From contig DQIO01000334.1 of the NCBI GenBank assembly GCA_020793555.1, positions 1 to 15,441 on the forward strand: a stretch of 15,441 nt of DNA, in the 5' to 3' direction. Shown here in pieces: positions 14,043 to 15,441 of the stretch; position 1 is the first letter of the stretch, and the number at the start of each line of letters is the position of its first letter. Under the pieces are notes generated by a model. The model had not been told where the DNA came from. It did no database searches and saw nothing but the letters and a program-made list of their open reading frames with translations. Both the position numbers and the translations under genes were made by a program. Source of the DNA: Methanosarcinaceae archaeon. GTDB taxonomy: Archaea; Halobacteriota; Methanosarcinia; Methanosarcinales; Methanosarcinaceae.

Positions 14043-14459
14043 TTAAAGCAGGTCTGCAAGTAATTTTTCTTTAACGTCACCTCGCGCAGGAGCACCCCTT
14101 TCCAACCTGAATACGTTAACCATTTTTCCATTGATCTTTCTTGTGGTATAGCGAATTTCCCCACTGTGTTTCACAAGTTTATCCATCACATTCTCAAATT
14201 GTATACGTTCAGGATATGACAGTTCAATAATACTTTCGCTATCTGAGAACCAGTTGTATACTTTAAGTAGTGTCACATCCCGTACTCGTTTCAACTCTTC
14301 TGTATCTGCAATATCATTCATGTAGAGAGTTCTTTTCAGTTCCGGCGACCAACCTGCAATTTTTTCTTCAAAATCGATAAAATGAATGGGAATTTCCTCG
14401 CCCTCACATGGTTTTGGGAAGTATGCAGTCAGATGCTCTTTGGATATATTCAGACTCAT
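14043..14459 (-). CDS. Unrecognised 138-residue protein coupled to the rhomboid gene
   Basis: I do not recognise the family. The protein is soluble, without cysteine motifs, and mildly charged. It has an N-terminal MSLNISKEHLTAYFP, a mixed helical middle (YNWFSDSESIIELSYPERIQFENVMDKLVKH) and a basic C-terminal RYTTRKINGKMVNVFRLERG. The ATG at 14459 overlaps the TGA stop of the rhomboid gene by one base, with AAGGTG just before it, so the two are translationally coupled; a GTG one codon earlier (14462) is less likely. Its first residues (LNIS-x3-LT) curiously echo the first residues of the upstream rhomboid frame (LNISEDNLT). The coupling suggests a function together with the protease, perhaps as a substrate or adaptor. 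Confidence 0.7.
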   Translation of the reverse strand: MSLNISKEHLTAYFPKPCEGEEIPIHFIDFEEKIAGWSPELKRTLYMNDIADTEELKRVRDVTLLKVYNWFSDSESIIELSYPERIQFENVMDKLVKHSGEIRYTTRKINGKMVNVFRLERGAPARGDVKEKLLADLL

Positions 14460-15367
14460 CACCTTTGGGAATAGTAGTCATGCGCCCTGCCAAAACTGCG
14501 TGATCGAGATGCTTTCTTGATCTTCATACCCATAAGTAATCCAACAAAAATACCGCTCAGGTGTGCAGTGTGAGCGACCATATCAGGTGAACCAATTTGC
14601 CAGAAATCTATAATTACGAACAGTACCAGTACGTGCATTATTTTCATGGGTATGGGTATAAAGTACATGTACACCCGTATCTCAGGTGCCAAGATTGCAA
14701 TACATGCGAACACGCCGTATACTGCACCGCTTGCCCCTATCATCGGACCTGTGCCTGTTAACATGTATCCTATCGCCGAAACGATGCCGGAGATAAAGAA
14801 CACGTTCCAAAACACACGATTTCCGACACGTTTCTCAAGTTCCCGTCCAAAGAAGAATAGCACGAACATGTTAACAAAGAGGTGAGCTAAACCTGCGTGC
14901 AAGAATATATGGGTAATGAGTGTCCAGGGTTTTGTGACAAATATTAGGTATAGTGGTGATGTGGGTAATAACCAGAAGAATTCAACATAACCGCGTATCA
15001 GGGACCCAAGAAAAAATGAAACTATACATATGTATATAATTGCCATTGAAGGACTTGAATACATAGAGCGTTTGATCCGATCGAATATTCCGACCGCCAT
15101 ACCTTTTGCTGCATGTTTTGCAGTGTTTTTTAGCATATCCTTTACCAACCTGTTAACGTCCACATCTTTCTGGTATGTACTTCCGTGTGTATCTGAAAAA
15201 CCTTGCTGGGCATTCTCATCAAAACCTGCACAACCATGCTGTTCAGGGAGCCTGTGTTCTGCACAATACGTTTTTCCGCAGTATCTGCATTTATAGGGTA
15301 TAGTTTCCCGTTTGCCGCATATCCAGCATTCGTTGGTCAAATTATCCTCCGAAATATTCAACAACAT
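14459..15367 (-). CDS. Rhomboid-family intramembrane serine protease with N-terminal AN1-like zinc finger
   Basis: The 302-residue protein combines an AN1-type zinc finger with a rhomboid protease. Zinc ligands are C14, C17, C27, C30, C35, H38, H44 and C46. After a linker, the rhomboid domain (about 107-285) has around six membrane helices, the oxyanion residues H162 and N166 (AHLFVNMFV), the catalytic Ser213 in GASGAVYG and catalytic His269 in AHLSGIFVG. It should cleave membrane proteins within the lipid bilayer; the finger faces the cytoplasm and may bind a protein partner. The ATG at 15367 lacks a ribosome site, while GGAGG at 15346-15350 stands five bases before a TTG at 15340 that would begin the protein right at LTNECWICG; that shorter start (293 residues) is a serious alternative. 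The stop overlaps the next gene by one base. Confidence 0.9.
   Translation of the reverse strand: MLLNISEDNLTNECWICGKRETIPYKCRYCGKTYCAEHRLPEQHGCAGFDENAQQGFSDTHGSTYQKDVDVNRLVKDMLKNTAKHAAKGMAVGIFDRIKRSMYSSPSMAIIYICIVSFFLGSLIRGYVEFFWLLPTSPLYLIFVTKPWTLITHIFLHAGLAHLFVNMFVLFFFGRELEKRVGNRVFWNVFFISGIVSAIGYMLTGTGPMIGASGAVYGVFACIAILAPEIRVYMYFIPIPMKIMHVLVLFVIIDFWQIGSPDMVAHTAHLSGIFVGLLMGMKIKKASRSRSFGRAHDYYSQR
15346..15350 (-). promoter_or_regulatory. GGAGG pointing to a TTG start for the rhomboid gene
   Basis: GGAGG on the minus strand is followed by five bases and then TTG (15338-15340), codon 10 of the longest frame. It would translate the zinc finger from its first residues. The competing ATG at 15367 has no such site. 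Confidence 0.45.
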
Positions 15368-15441
15368 GCATTAGATAAAATTGTTTCCATTGGTGATCGG
15401 TTAAGGATTTTTATGGGCTTGTTGCTAATGTTTTTAGATAA

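Overview
The window looks like chromosome of a methanogenic archaeon of the Methanosarcinales type (Methanosarcinaceae or a close ANME relative). The reasons are a ccmABC cytochrome-c maturation cluster followed by a small DUF5652-type protein, a rhomboid protease with an N-terminal AN1-like zinc finger, an archaeal-type NYN protein, purine-rich GGTG/GGAGG/GAGGGG ribosome sites beside genes with no ribosome site, and AT-rich TATA-like upstream regions without bacterial -35/-10 promoters. The genus cannot be fixed from sequence reading alone.

Left part (1-7934, minus strand): an accessory, visibly more AT-rich defence island. Reading in the direction of transcription from 7928 down to 1771, four genes form one tight operon: a C5-cytosine DNA methyltransferase, a 996-residue protein with TWO GHKL ATPase modules (an MutL/Hsp90/MORC-like module at the N-terminus and a histidine-kinase module with a candidate phospho-His at the C-terminus), a 542-residue protein that starts with a complete receiver-domain acidic pocket, and a Vsr-type mismatch/nicking endonuclease that is not an open reading frame because it has an ATA where the ATG should be and an in-frame TAG. 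The first three genes are joined by GAGGGG-type ribosome sites lying over the preceding stop codons. The layout suggests a restriction-modification-like or anti-phage system in which a two-component-style phosphotransfer between the second and third proteins could control the response; this is inference.

Beyond the vsr remnant, still on the minus strand, is a DUF1016/YhcG PD-(D/E)XK nuclease gene. It sits inside a unit of a roughly 220-bp, imperfectly palindromic non-coding repeat that is present in one full and several partial copies between 41 and 1745.

Middle part (8152-12062, plus strand): ccmA, ccmB and ccmC (heme export/handling for cytochrome c maturation), a 68-residue two-helix membrane protein in the place where bacteria carry ccmD, and an Old-Yellow-Enzyme-family flavin oxidoreductase with a C-terminal cysteine cluster. 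A 17-bp near-perfect inverted repeat lies in the ccmA-ccmB gap.

Right part (12226-15367, minus strand): two likely two-gene operons. One is a NYN-domain putative RNase followed 15 bp later by an unrecognised 365-residue protein. The other is the zinc-finger rhomboid protease, whose TGA stop overlaps the ATG of an unrecognised 139-residue protein. No tRNA, rRNA, CRISPR array or transposase is visible.
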